Of a DNA stretch of 64,000 nt, positions 16,706-24,520 are shown in pieces. Within the stretch, counting starts at the first letter, position 1. Every line of letters begins with the position of its first letter. The notes under the pieces were generated by a model, which worked only from the letters and a program-made list of their open reading frames with translations, was not told the DNA's origin and did not search any database. The stretch spans positions 22,992-86,991 of the forward strand of contig CACYPK010000008.1 in assembly GCA_902776285.1 (NCBI GenBank), in the 5' to 3' direction. Made by a program: the position numbers and the translations under genes. The stretch comes from an uncultured Eubacteriales bacterium. GTDB taxonomy: Bacteria > Bacillota > Clostridia > Peptostreptococcales > Anaerovoracaceae.

Positions 16706-18310
16706 TTACCACATGTTTTCATCCGGAATGTGCTCTATGGTTGGGTCAAGCGGCTCTTCGCGGAGCACCGTGCGCATGTACTGGCTGAACTCGTCGCGGA
16801 TCGCCTGTCTTGTGTAGACTCTCGGGTCGCAGAGGTCGTGGCAAACCCATACAACGTGGATGCCTCTTTCGCGGCCCTGCTCTTCAAACATTCCATGGAG
16901 ACCATCAAGAGCCTTGCAGCTCATGTGCTCCCACATCATTACCATGTCGGCGTTCATGATCTCGCAGAACTCCCAGAGCTCATCGACGAGAACTTTGTAT
17001 CCGCCGTGTGTACGGTTACGCATGATCATGTTCTCGTTGAGCCATGCCATGTCGTACCATGCTTTCTCCCTGTTCTCAGGCGTATCTTCCTCTGCGATCG
17101 GCAGAGTATTGACCATCGAGAGCATGTCCGTCAGAGGAACAACACCCCAGCAATGCATCATCCAGTAGAGCATGTGGATGTTGTACTGCGGCTGAACGCC
17201 CCATACGATACATCTGTGTCTGTACTCAGGGCAGATCATGGTCTTTCTCTTGTAGCCCTGCTCGACCAGCTTGCTGATCTTCTTGTCCTTAGGCGGGAAG
17301 AGCGGCGACCTTCCGCAGTTGCCCATGTAGTTAGTGTCGTTGTAGAGCGAGAATACGGAACCTACGAACTGCGGATAGTCAGTTGAATTGGTTTCGAGCC
17401 AGAACGCGCGGTGCCTTGTCGCGTCGTTTACTCTGGCCGCGCTCTCAAAGTAGTGCTTCCAGTCCCACTTCTCATGAGCGTGCTCTTCGATGAACTTTAC
17501 AGCTTCCTTCATGTCGTTGGCTGCGTACTCCTGCACATCCGGTTCTCTGTGGCGGAGCGGAGCGGTCAGCTGGAACGTCGGGATGCCGTACTCTCTCTCG
17601 AGTCTGTGCGCGATAACGCCGTTGCCCATCAGTGAGCCGTCGCAGGTGGTGTTGACCTGTACCGCGCAGCAGCCGAGTACCGCGAAGTCGTCATCTATCG
17701 AGATGCCGGCCTCGGCCTCAGGCATCGGGCAGACATCGCCCGGAAGACCGAATTCCTGCGCCACGTCCAGATAGTGGGTGGTGGAGTTCTGAGTCAGCAG
17801 GTTTGCGACGAACATCGTAGGGACCTCTCTGAGGATGGCTGTCGTCTCCTTGAATCCCATCATGAACGCTGTCATCGCGTTCTCGTCCGTCAGTACGCAT
17901 GTATCCGAGAATTTCTTGTTGTTGCCGGTACGGCGGTCGCCCTTGAAGATGTTGTCCATCGTCTTGGCCACGTCGTAGATGACGAAATTCATGGCAGTGT
18001 GCGTGATGCGCAGAGGCTCGTCTCTGAGACCGAGCGTGAACTTATCCATCATGTAAGGAACTGCCAGATAGTTGGCCATCCATCTGTAGCGGAACATCGC
18101 CTTGATGTTGCGTGGCTTCGCGATGAATCTCGCGAGGATGGACATGATGTAGAGCCATCTTGTGTAATCGTAGAACGTGTCCTTGACGCCTCTCCATTCA
18201 CGGCGGACAAAGACCTTGGTCTTGCCGTTGGTAGGGTAGAGCTGACCCAAAGTCTGGTCGCCCTTTTTCTTTTTAGGGTTAGTGATCTTCTTGACCGTTT
18301 TGAATGCCAT
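16706..18310 (-). CDS. 2-hydroxyacyl-CoA dehydratase / benzoyl-CoA reductase family large subunit (pair 2)
   Basis: This 534-residue paralogue of the 545-residue protein at 2561 has the same long N-terminal extension (VFVRREWRGVKD against YKHREWRGFKD), the GDVCPMPEAEAGI motif, a Cys cluster (VLGCCAVQVNTTC), and the C-terminal EEPLDP. Divergence in the middle part suggests a different substrate or a later step. Its ATG overlaps the stop of the small subunit by one base (TAATG), so translation is coupled. The enzyme type is inferred from family; whether it dehydrates or reduces cannot be read from sequence. Confidence 0.8.
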   Translation of the reverse strand: MAFKTVKKITNPKKKKGDQTLGQLYPTNGKTKVFVRREWRGVKDTFYDYTRWLYIMSILARFIAKPRNIKAMFRYRWMANYLAVPYMMDKFTLGLRDEPLRITHTAMNFVIYDVAKTMDNIFKGDRRTGNNKKFSDTCVLTDENAMTAFMMGFKETTAILREVPTMFVANLLTQNSTTHYLDVAQEFGLPGDVCPMPEAEAGISIDDDFAVLGCCAVQVNTTCDGSLMGNGVIAHRLEREYGIPTFQLTAPLRHREPDVQEYAANDMKEAVKFIEEHAHEKWDWKHYFESAARVNDATRHRAFWLETNSTDYPQFVGSVFSLYNDTNYMGNCGRSPLFPPKDKKISKLVEQGYKRKTMICPEYRHRCIVWGVQPQYNIHMLYWMMHCWGVVPLTDMLSMVNTLPIAEEDTPENREKAWYDMAWLNENMIMRNRTHGGYKVLVDELWEFCEIMNADMVMMWEHMSCKALDGLHGMFEEQGRERGIHVVWVCHDLCDPRVYTRQAIRDEFSQYMRTVLREEPLDPTIEHIPDENMW

Positions 18311-19512
18311 TACTTCTCACCTCCCTGGATCTTCTTTATTTCTATGCTTTCAATGAAGGCCTGTACACGGGTACGCATCTGGCCTGCGCCGGCGTTGATG
18401 TTATACGGTCTGTCTACCGAGAGCACCGGGAATCCGTAATCCTCCCTCAGCATGTGCGAGCCCAGCATCCTCTCGTAAGCCCACGGGTCGCAGAACTTGA
18501 CCTGCTCGTAGATGATGCCGTCGGCTCTATACTCTTTGGCGAGATCCGCGACGTATTTCTTGCGGCCGTAGACCTTCTCCATGTTCATAGTACGCGGGCA
18601 CTGTCCAATCATCGTGTAGTGGCGGCAGATCTGCGTGAGAATGTCGTCTTCCGAATCCGGGTCGATAGGGATCGGAACCCTGCCCGGCAGCGAGCCGAAG
18701 CAGAACCTGTCGGCGCATACATAGGTGTCGCAGCCTTCGATCAGCTTGATCATGCCGATGTCATCGATCTCGGAGCCGACCACCATGACGCGCGCGCGCC
18801 ACTTCTTGCCGTCAGGCTCTCTTGTTTTGATCTCTTCGAGAGTTTCTCTGAGCTTATCGATAAGCAGGTATTTCGGTGCCAAATATGTCGCCAGCGTAAG
18901 TACATGGAATTCATAGCCCGTGATGCGCGGATCGTCCTCTTTGCGGAATTCACCGATCTCCTGTATAAGTCTGCAGACTTCGTTGTGCTCCTCGACCGCC
19001 TTGAGAATGGCTTCTTCGGAGATGTCGATGCCGTAATTCTCCTGTAACGGCTTAAGGATGTGGTTGGTGGTCTGCAGTTTCAGAAGCTGGACGCCGTTTT
19101 CGGTCGCCTTCATCGGGATCTCCATGTACTGGTAGAAGAACTTGTCCTTGCCTTCGTCCATGGTGTGCAGCAGTTCCATGTTTTCGGCGGCGCGGTTCAT
19201 CATTGTGCAGCCATCTGCCGCGATCAGGCAGTCCGCGAAGTTGAATCCTCCCTCGATCGCTCTCTCCAGCAGCGCCCTGCTCGTCTCGCACAGAAAGCTC
19301 GTCATATAATAAGTAGCTATGTCGAGCGAGCCGGAATTAGGCGCAAAAAGACGAACCGAGAAGCAGTTGCCAAGGTTCATCAGCGGTTCCGGTATGTTCT
19401 CGCACGTAAACGCCGCGCAGATCTTACCGTCCTTCTTGGCCTGTTCGATCAGTTCGTTGTTTGCATTCTGCAGGAGGTTCTCAAAATACAAAAGATGCTT
19501 GAGGTCTTTCAT
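18310..19512 (-). CDS. 2-hydroxyacyl-CoA dehydratase / benzoyl-CoA reductase family small subunit (pair 2)
   Basis: This 400-residue protein keeps the three family cysteines at about Cys75 (SFLCETSRA), Cys102 (DGCTMM) and Cys341 (VKFCDPW). The last is more canonical (FCDPW) than in pair 1 (FCEYW). It starts MKDLKHLLYFENLLQNANNE, close to the pair 1 start, which supports duplication of the whole operon. A GAGGAG site precedes the ATG, and a weak promoter (TTGATA-18-TAAACT) is possible at 19626-19655. No HgdC/BadF activator or electron-transfer flavoprotein lies in the operon. Confidence 0.85.
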   Translation of the reverse strand: MKDLKHLLYFENLLQNANNELIEQAKKDGKICAAFTCENIPEPLMNLGNCFSVRLFAPNSGSLDIATYYMTSFLCETSRALLERAIEGGFNFADCLIAADGCTMMNRAAENMELLHTMDEGKDKFFYQYMEIPMKATENGVQLLKLQTTNHILKPLQENYGIDISEEAILKAVEEHNEVCRLIQEIGEFRKEDDPRITGYEFHVLTLATYLAPKYLLIDKLRETLEEIKTREPDGKKWRARVMVVGSEIDDIGMIKLIEGCDTYVCADRFCFGSLPGRVPIPIDPDSEDDILTQICRHYTMIGQCPRTMNMEKVYGRKKYVADLAKEYRADGIIYEQVKFCDPWAYERMLGSHMLREDYGFPVLSVDRPYNINAGAGQMRTRVQAFIESIEIKKIQGGEK

Positions 19513-19625
19513 ATTATCTCTCCTCTTTCTTATTAAATCCCTCTCAACACTGACCCGGTCACTTTTGCAGCGCGTATAAGAATACGGGGCACGTAATGTC
19601 CCGGTTCAGTTTCCTTGTTGATAAA

Positions 19626-19655
19626 AGTTTAACCCCTACAGAGGGTTATTATCAA
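19626..19655 (-). promoter_or_regulatory. Possible promoter for dehydratase pair 2
   Basis: On the minus strand TTGATA (complement of 19650-19655) and TAAACT (complement of 19626-19631) are 18 bp apart. A short palindrome AACCCCTACAGAGGGTT sits in the spacer. The match is weak. Confidence 0.35.
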
Positions 19656-19691
19656 GGGCTAAAGACACGCCTATTGTTTTTTTGTATCATC

Positions 19692-19890
19692 CGTTCGGCC
19701 TCCTGTGGCCTCCTGTGGCCTCACGGCAGCTGCCTGCCGATCGCGCTGCTCTATAATGCTTTCTGTAATCATTCGGTGTTGCCGTAAAGTTGAAGGCATT
19801 GACCTGCGGAGACCTTGCTCCTCCGATAAAGGCTGTCCGGACGGGTATAGCAACGCCCGCCGGCCGGCGCTGGCGCTCCCGGGGCAGACA
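19692..19890 (+). repeat. Structured repeat copy B (left arm of inverted pair)
   Basis: About 200 bp that recur in inverse orientation at 21290-21480 with roughly 80 percent identity by eye. The core has a 9-bp stem (19755-19763 with 19792-19800, one mismatch), an inner CGG-CCG stem, then a TGCGGAG/CTCCG hairpin, and ends in a GCCGGCCGGCGCTGG segment. The core also matches copy A at 221-292. Confidence 0.75.
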
Positions 19891-20004
19891 GTATGAATGT
19901 TACAGCATCGCTTCGAGCGCTCCAATCGAAAAAAGGTCATTTATTGTTGGATTTAGTGCTTTTTCGGTTTGCGATTTTGTCCGGTTTTTCTTTATTCTTT
20001 TTGT

Positions 20005-20859
20005 ATGATCAGCAAATACAGAATCCTGACAAATAAAGTATTGAATGCTCTGATCCAAATTGAGCAAAACCAGACGGCAAGGCTTGAGCAACTCAGAGAA
20101 TACGAAGGCCTTTCTCTCAAATATGATAAGCGCGCCGGCGGGAAAGGATATTACTCGGTTTCACGGGGAAAGAGCGTCGATGGCGCCCGCACATTTCATT
20201 ATCTGGGCAGTGAAGCGAATGACACAGTACGGTATGTGAAGGAGTATCGCCACCTGAAAGCTGCACTTAAGGCCATTGGGAAAGACATCAGACTGCTTAA
20301 GATGGTTCAGTCACGGCTGGAGGATTATGACAGTAGCTCTATTGACTTGCGTCTCCCAGAAACATACAGGCAGGGCTTACTGAGCACAAACTCTGCTACA
20401 GACCCGCGGGCGGTCCTCTGGAAAAAAGAATCGGAAGGACTCAAGGCCTCTTACATAGCAGTCCATGGGGTATTTCATCCGGAAGAACTGACCCAGCCAA
20501 CTGACGACGGCTCAATGGTAAGATCCAAGTCCGAGGCTTCCATCTATAACCTTCTGCTGAGGATGGGGATCACGTTTGTATACGAACTGCCGACAAAAAC
20601 AAGGACCAAAACCCGCTTTCCGGATTTTTCAATTCTTTCGGAAGTAGATTACAAAACGGTCATCCTGATAGAGCACCAGGGTATGATGGGTGAAACTGAA
20701 TACAAGGAACGCTTCAATGACAGAGTTTACGATTACTTACGAGCCGGCTATATATCCTGCATCAATATTTTCTACACCTTTGATTCAATAGACGGCAGCG
20801 TTAACACCAATCCTATATTGGATATCATAAACCTGAAGATACGGCCTGCAGTTAATTGA
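20005..20859 (+). CDS. Putative PD-(D/E)XK nuclease-like protein in repeat-bounded unit
   Basis: This 284-residue protein has an N-terminal half that is helical and charged, with coiled-coil character (about residues 1-120), then an LPETYRQGL segment. From about residue 170 come RSKSEASIYNLLL, RFPDFSIL and TVILIEHQG, whose Glu, Asp and Glu-x-His spacing matches the E...PD...(D/E)xK-type nuclease fold, with Gln or His in place of the usual Lys. I have not seen it assigned to a named family. Its base composition is more AT-rich than its neighbours. It is flanked by inverted repeats and followed at once by the 12-site palindromic array, so it may act on that array. The start is the ATG at 20005; ribosome site weak. 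Confidence 0.55.
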   Translation: MISKYRILTNKVLNALIQIEQNQTARLEQLREYEGLSLKYDKRAGGKGYYSVSRGKSVDGARTFHYLGSEANDTVRYVKEYRHLKAALKAIGKDIRLLKMVQSRLEDYDSSSIDLRLPETYRQGLLSTNSATDPRAVLWKKESEGLKASYIAVHGVFHPEELTQPTDDGSMVRSKSEASIYNLLLRMGITFVYELPTKTRTKTRFPDFSILSEVDYKTVILIEHQGMMGETEYKERFNDRVYDYLRAGYISCINIFYTFDSIDGSVNTNPILDIINLKIRPAVN

Positions 20860-20910
20860 ACCTCCCTTTTGGGAAGCCTTGCGTTTAATACACCTCCCAA
20901 GGAGGAGCCA

Positions 20911-21235
20911 TTACGAACAATAGACTTTGGTTGGGCATGATGTTCGTAATTGAAAGTGAATTATTACGAACAAACAGCATACAGAGTGTTTGGTGTTCAT
21001 AATGATGGGTGGATTATTATGAACATAGCAGGGTAATTGCCTTGATTGTTCGTAAAATGAGCGTTTTGGGAATAACCATAGCAGTGTTTATTACGAACAA
21101 TTGCCTTGGTTGTTGGCTATTGTTCGTAATGAAGAAGAGATTGTTACGAACATGCGGGCATGATCTGCTTGAATGTTCGTAGTATTAGATAGTTGGTTAC
21201 GAACACAGCAAGATAATTGCCCAAATTGTTCGTAA
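20911..21235. repeat. Palindromic array 2: six 39-bp units with TTACGAACA arms
   Basis: Units start at 20911, 20964, 21017, 21091, 21144 and 21197. Each is TTACGAACA (one TTATGAACA), 21 variable bases, then TGTTCGTAA (variants TGTTCATAA, TGTTCGTAG), exactly 39 bp. Start-to-start distance is 53 bp four times and 74 bp (53 plus 21) once in the middle. That gives 12 sites in alternating orientation. The spacers differ from each other except for a shared AATTGCC in units 3 and 6 and TTGCC in unit 4. It fills most of the gene-free stretch 20860-21289. Confidence 0.9.
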
Positions 21236-21289
21236 ATGAAAGCGGCGCCCTTGCAAGCGCCACGATTATATTGCCTTTGTTATTGAAAC

Positions 21290-21480
21290 CTGTCTGCTCC
21301 GAGAACCCAGCGCCGGCCGGCGGGACTACTATGCCGCCCGTACAGCATTTTGCGGAGGAGCAAGGCCTCCGCAGATCATTGCTTTCAACCTTACGGCAAC
21401 GCCGAATGATTACAGAAAGCATTATCGAGCGTGACAATCGGCTAAGCAGTCCGGTGAGCCCACAGGAGGGCGAACCGGTA
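21290..21480 (-). repeat. Structured repeat copy C (right arm of inverted pair)
   Basis: Inverse of copy B. The core at 21350-21424 contains the GAAAGC/GCTTTC stem, the GGCGTTGCC inner hairpin and the TGCGGAG/CTCCGCA hairpin. Flanks share CAGCGCCGGCCGGCGGG and a CCACAGGAGG end with copy B. Together B and C bound about 1.4 kb holding the nuclease-like gene and array 2. Confidence 0.75.
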
Positions 21481-21547
21481 GATCAGTTCGTGTGGCCACT
21501 CTGATTTTAGGTAGGGTCTTTGCGGAATGGCAGATACGCGCGTATGA

Positions 21548-22693
21548 CTATTCCGCTTTGGAGAGCATCTCCGCGAATTTGGACATGGTTCCCGAAATGT
21601 CGATCTGCTGCGGGCAGACGGCAGCGCAGGCTCCGCATCCTATGCAGGCCGAAGGGAGCTCGTCCGCATCCCAGCTGGCCAGGGCCATTGGGGCGATGAA
21701 TCCGCCCTCGCTGTAAGCGTGCTCATTGTATAGTTCAAGTATGCGCGGGATCTCAAGCTCCATCGGGCATTTTGACATGCAGTACTTGCAGCCGGTGCAC
21801 GGAACAGTTCCGGAGTTCTTGCCGGTAGTGTCGAAGTGGGCTGCCGTCAGAAGTGTTGCTATGTCGTCATCGCTGAGCATCTTTTTCTCATCAAAGAAGG
21901 CGATGTTCTGCTTCAGCTGATCAAAATTGGACATTCCCGAAAGGATCATCGTGACTCCCGGAACGGTCTCCACGAAGGAGAACGCCCAGTTTGCCGGTGT
22001 CCAGTCCGGATTGCTCTTGGCCAGCATCTTTTCTCCGCCGAGGCAAGACTTTGCCAGCTTGCCGCCGCGCAGAGGTTCCATGACCCAGATAGGGATGCCG
22101 ATGTTGTTGAGCTCCTCGACCTTGTCCTTGGCGTTCTGGAATTCAAAGTCAAGATAGTTGAGCTGTATCTGGCAGAACTCGATATGCTCAAAGTGCTTCA
22201 TGATGAAACGGTGCATGACCTCAAGGCTGCCGTGGCACGAGAATCCCAGATGGCGGATCTTGCCCTCTGCCTTCATCTTCAGCAGGAAGTTCGTGAGTTC
22301 TTCATCCTCGAGGTACTTGTCGATGTTCAGCTCGCACACATTGTGATAGAGATAGAAATCGAAGTAGTCGGTCTGACATTTCTCAAGCTGCCTGTTGAAT
22401 ATCTCTTCGTGCTTTCCGAAGTTGGACAGGTCGTAGCCCGGGAACTTAGTTGTCAGATAGAAGCTGCTGCGGTCGTACTTGCTGAGAGCTTCGCCGATGA
22501 CTGTCTCGCTGTTTCCGTCATGATAACCCCAGGCGGTATCGTAATAATTTATGCCGTTGGCCATGGCGTAGTCGACCATCTCCTGCACAGCGGCAGGATC
22601 GGGTCTGCTGTCATCGCCGTCGATGCACGGCAGGCGCATGCAGCCCAAGCCGAGGCCCGAAAGTTTCAAATCTTTAAAATCGTTGTAATACAT
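21548..22693 (-). CDS. Aldo/keto reductase with C-terminal 4Fe-4S ferredoxin domain
   Basis: This 381-residue protein has an AKR TIM-barrel (GLGCMRLP, GINYYDTAWGYHDGNSE with the catalytic Asp-Tyr region, a TKFPGY strand) followed by a C-terminal part with CTGCKYCMSKCP and CIGCGACAAVCP, two clustered Cys motifs for [4Fe-4S] centres. This architecture is common in Clostridia and is thought to couple carbonyl reduction to ferredoxin-like electrons; the substrate is not known. The start chosen (22693) has AGGTG four bases upstream; a further ATG at 22714 has no site. It is a single gene next to the repeat-bounded unit. Confidence 0.88.
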   Translation of the reverse strand: MYYNDFKDLKLSGLGLGCMRLPCIDGDDSRPDPAAVQEMVDYAMANGINYYDTAWGYHDGNSETVIGEALSKYDRSSFYLTTKFPGYDLSNFGKHEEIFNRQLEKCQTDYFDFYLYHNVCELNIDKYLEDEELTNFLLKMKAEGKIRHLGFSCHGSLEVMHRFIMKHFEHIEFCQIQLNYLDFEFQNAKDKVEELNNIGIPIWVMEPLRGGKLAKSCLGGEKMLAKSNPDWTPANWAFSFVETVPGVTMILSGMSNFDQLKQNIAFFDEKKMLSDDDIATLLTAAHFDTTGKNSGTVPCTGCKYCMSKCPMELEIPRILELYNEHAYSEGGFIAPMALASWDADELPSACIGCGACAAVCPQQIDISGTMSKFAEMLSKAE

Positions 22694-22769
22694 AAAGCAC
22701 CTACTTTCTGTCATTTGGCGGCAGCGCCGGCAGGGTTTTTCACCGGCGTGACACAGCCGCGGCGATAAC

Positions 22770-22955
22770 TTATCCGCGGACTATAACATAGTTTTCCATC
22801 AGATCGACTTTCTCCAGAGTCCCGTCAAAAGTCGTGCGAATGCCCATCAGGTCCGTGAAGATGATCTTTCCTCCGTCTACCTTGATGTCCGCTACATTCT
22901 TCGCGAGCATGTTCGCGTCATTTACTTCATTTTTATATACTACCGAAAGGCACAT
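22770..22955 (-). CDS. cooT: CooT-like small nickel-binding protein
   Basis: This 61-residue protein of the CooT family (COG1532) starts MCLSVVYK. Cys2 is the residue used by the CooT dimer to bind one nickel ion. The rest is a small beta-barrel-type sequence ending in DLMENYVIVRG. CooT assists maturation of the nickel enzyme CO dehydrogenase in some bacteria, but many genomes carry it without that operon. The GGAGG site is strong. The CooC-like ATPase at the left edge is the only other nickel-linked gene in view. Confidence 0.75.
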   Translation of the reverse strand: MCLSVVYKNEVNDANMLAKNVADIKVDGGKIIFTDLMGIRTTFDGTLEKVDLMENYVIVRG

Positions 22956-23032
22956 CCCAGTATCCTCCTTGCTGTAATTCCTGCTCTCTTCTTATCTGTT
23001 TAAGCTGTATTGTTTTCTGTCGGCCTCGTGTC

Positions 23033-23653
23033 TTACTTTTTTATTTCGTCCCAGTCGATGCGCTCGTTTTTATAGAAATAGTATCTGTCTCTTTTGCTTA
23101 TCTCGCGCGCGACTCTGCACGGGTTGCCGTAGGCTACGACTCCGGCAGGGATGTCCTTTGTGACAACGCTGCCCGCGCCGATCACCGACCACTTTCCTAT
23201 GGTCACGCCCGGCAGGATGACAGCTCCCGCGCCTATCCATACTCCTTCCTCTATGTGTACGTCCTTGTTGAACTGAAGGAACGATTCCTTGCGGAGCTCC
23301 GGCAGTACGGGATGCCCGGCGGTCACGACCGTCACGTTCGGGCCGAACTGGACCCAGTCGCCGATGTAGATATGTCCGTCATCGACGAGCGTCAGGTTGA
23401 AGTTGGCGTAAATGTTGGAGCCGAAATGCACGTGCTTGCCGCCCCAGTTAGCGTACAGCGGCCGCTGGATGAAGACGTTGTCGCCGCATTCAGTGAAGGC
23501 CTCTTTCATGAAGCGCTTCTGTTCTTCTCTCTGCGAAGGCTTCAGGCTGTTGAACTCGAAGAGCCTGTCCTGAAGGACCGTCTGCTCTGAACAGAATTCT
23601 TCCATATTGGGATCATACAGCATTCCTGCCTGCATTTTTTCCTTCTCTGTCAT
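23033..23653 (-). CDS. Maltose/galactoside-type O-acetyltransferase
   Basis: This 206-residue enzyme of the left-handed beta-helix (hexapeptide) acetyltransferase family is of standard length. The N-terminal MAC domain (MLYDPNMEEF) leads into hexapeptide turns, with the catalytic His in VVTAGHPV near residue 115 and the terminal GNPCRVAREI segment that closes the active site. It would transfer acetyl from acetyl-CoA to a sugar hydroxyl. The neighbours do not define the acceptor. Confidence 0.9.
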   Translation of the reverse strand: MTEKEKMQAGMLYDPNMEEFCSEQTVLQDRLFEFNSLKPSQREEQKRFMKEAFTECGDNVFIQRPLYANWGGKHVHFGSNIYANFNLTLVDDGHIYIGDWVQFGPNVTVVTAGHPVLPELRKESFLQFNKDVHIEEGVWIGAGAVILPGVTIGKWSVIGAGSVVTKDIPAGVVAYGNPCRVAREISKRDRYYFYKNERIDWDEIKK

Positions 23654-23710
23654 CTTACCCCTTTTATGACATGACCTGTCATTTTATTAGAATTGTTATA
23701 ACATCTTGCG

Positions 23711-23746
23711 AAAACCACTTGTTTTGGCGTCCCGGAAAGTGGTTTT
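23711..23746 (-). terminator. Terminator overlapping the stop of the FMN reductase gene
   Basis: The inverted repeat AAAACCACTT (23711-23720) with AAGTGGTTTT (23737-23746) begins at the stop codon of the gene at 23745-24371, with TTTT at the 3' edge of its minus-strand form. Confidence 0.6.
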
Positions 23747-24371
23747 ACTTGCCGTCCGGGAAGCTGGTGAACGAGTCGTGCTCCACTGCCGGCATTCCGT
23801 ATTTTTCCTTTGCGTCAGCAATGGCTTTGATCATGAACGCCATGTTGCGGGCGAGATTTCTCATCACCTGCAGTCCCTCTGCATCCTTCTTCACGTCCTC
23901 TGCCGTGAATCCATGCACATTGTTCCAGTAAGTAGATGTCGCGATAGGCATGCCGCTGATGCTGAAATACTTGTTGAGCACATCGAAAGAAGCGGTTGTG
24001 CCTCCGCGCCTCGCGCTTACGACGCCCGCTCCGACCTTCATGTGCATATCATACTGAGCGCTGTAGAACAGTCTGTCGAGGAAGGAGATGAGAGTCCCGT
24101 TAGGTGAACTGTAGTACACAGGGCTTCCGACCACGAGTCCGTCTGCCTTCTCGAGCTTGGCGTTGACCTCGTTCACAATGTCTTTGAATACACAGCCATC
24201 GTGAGTAGAGCAATATCCGCACGCGGCGCAGCCTCTGATGTCCTTGTTGCCGATGTGGATCAGTTCTGTCTCAACACCCTCTTCATTGAATGTCTTTATC
24301 ATTTCGTCGAGCGCGGTCGCCGTGCACTGGTCGGCGCGCGGGCTTCCGTTTATAAGTATGACTTTTGCCAT
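23745..24371 (-). CDS. NAD(P)H-dependent FMN reductase / iron-sulfur flavoprotein-like
   Basis: This 208-residue flavodoxin-fold protein has VILINGSPRADQCT as FMN phosphate loop, then GCAACGYCSTHDGC, a compact Cys motif that in iron-sulfur flavoproteins binds a [4Fe-4S] cluster, and VGSPVYYSSPNG for the isoalloxazine. It probably moves electrons from NAD(P)H or ferredoxin to small quinone or nitro substrates. The ATG at 24371 has GGAGGG upstream; the longer reading frame has no signal and was not used. It is a lone gene. Confidence 0.85.
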   Translation of the reverse strand: MAKVILINGSPRADQCTATALDEMIKTFNEEGVETELIHIGNKDIRGCAACGYCSTHDGCVFKDIVNEVNAKLEKADGLVVGSPVYYSSPNGTLISFLDRLFYSAQYDMHMKVGAGVVSARRGGTTASFDVLNKYFSISGMPIATSTYWNNVHGFTAEDVKKDAEGLQVMRNLARNMAFMIKAIADAKEKYGMPAVEHDSFTSFPDGK

Positions 24372-24407
24372 TTTTCCCTCCGTGTTTCTGTTCCGGTGAT
24401 TTTGTTT

Positions 24408-24520
24408 TGTGTATACGCCCGCGCTTTTCATTTGCGCGGGGCTGTGTATCCGAGCCGGCGCTCTTTTTCGTTTGCGCCGGTATGTGTGCATGAGGCCACG
24501 CCCTTTTTACTTGCGGGTCG
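24408..24520 (-). repeat. Three tandem hairpins behind the DUF1385-PrmC gene
   Basis: Units begin with TGTGTAT at 24408 and 24443 and TGTGTGC at 24483. Each contains a GC-rich stem around a T-rich loop (CCGCGC...GCGCGG, CCGGCGC...GCGCCGG, and a weaker third overlapping the stop of the gene). They probably act as serial terminators on the minus strand. Confidence 0.5.

Noticed and set aside
20911..21235. Possible CRISPR array
   Set aside because: The repeat is a 9-mer that alternates orientation, gaps alternate between 21 and 14 bp (one 35), and no cas gene is near. CRISPR repeats are direct and longer.
20911..21235. Possible DnaA-box cluster or second origin
   Set aside because: TTACGAACA and TTATGAACA differ from TTATNCACA at the critical CACA end, and the strict inverted 39-bp pairing is not a DnaA-box pattern.
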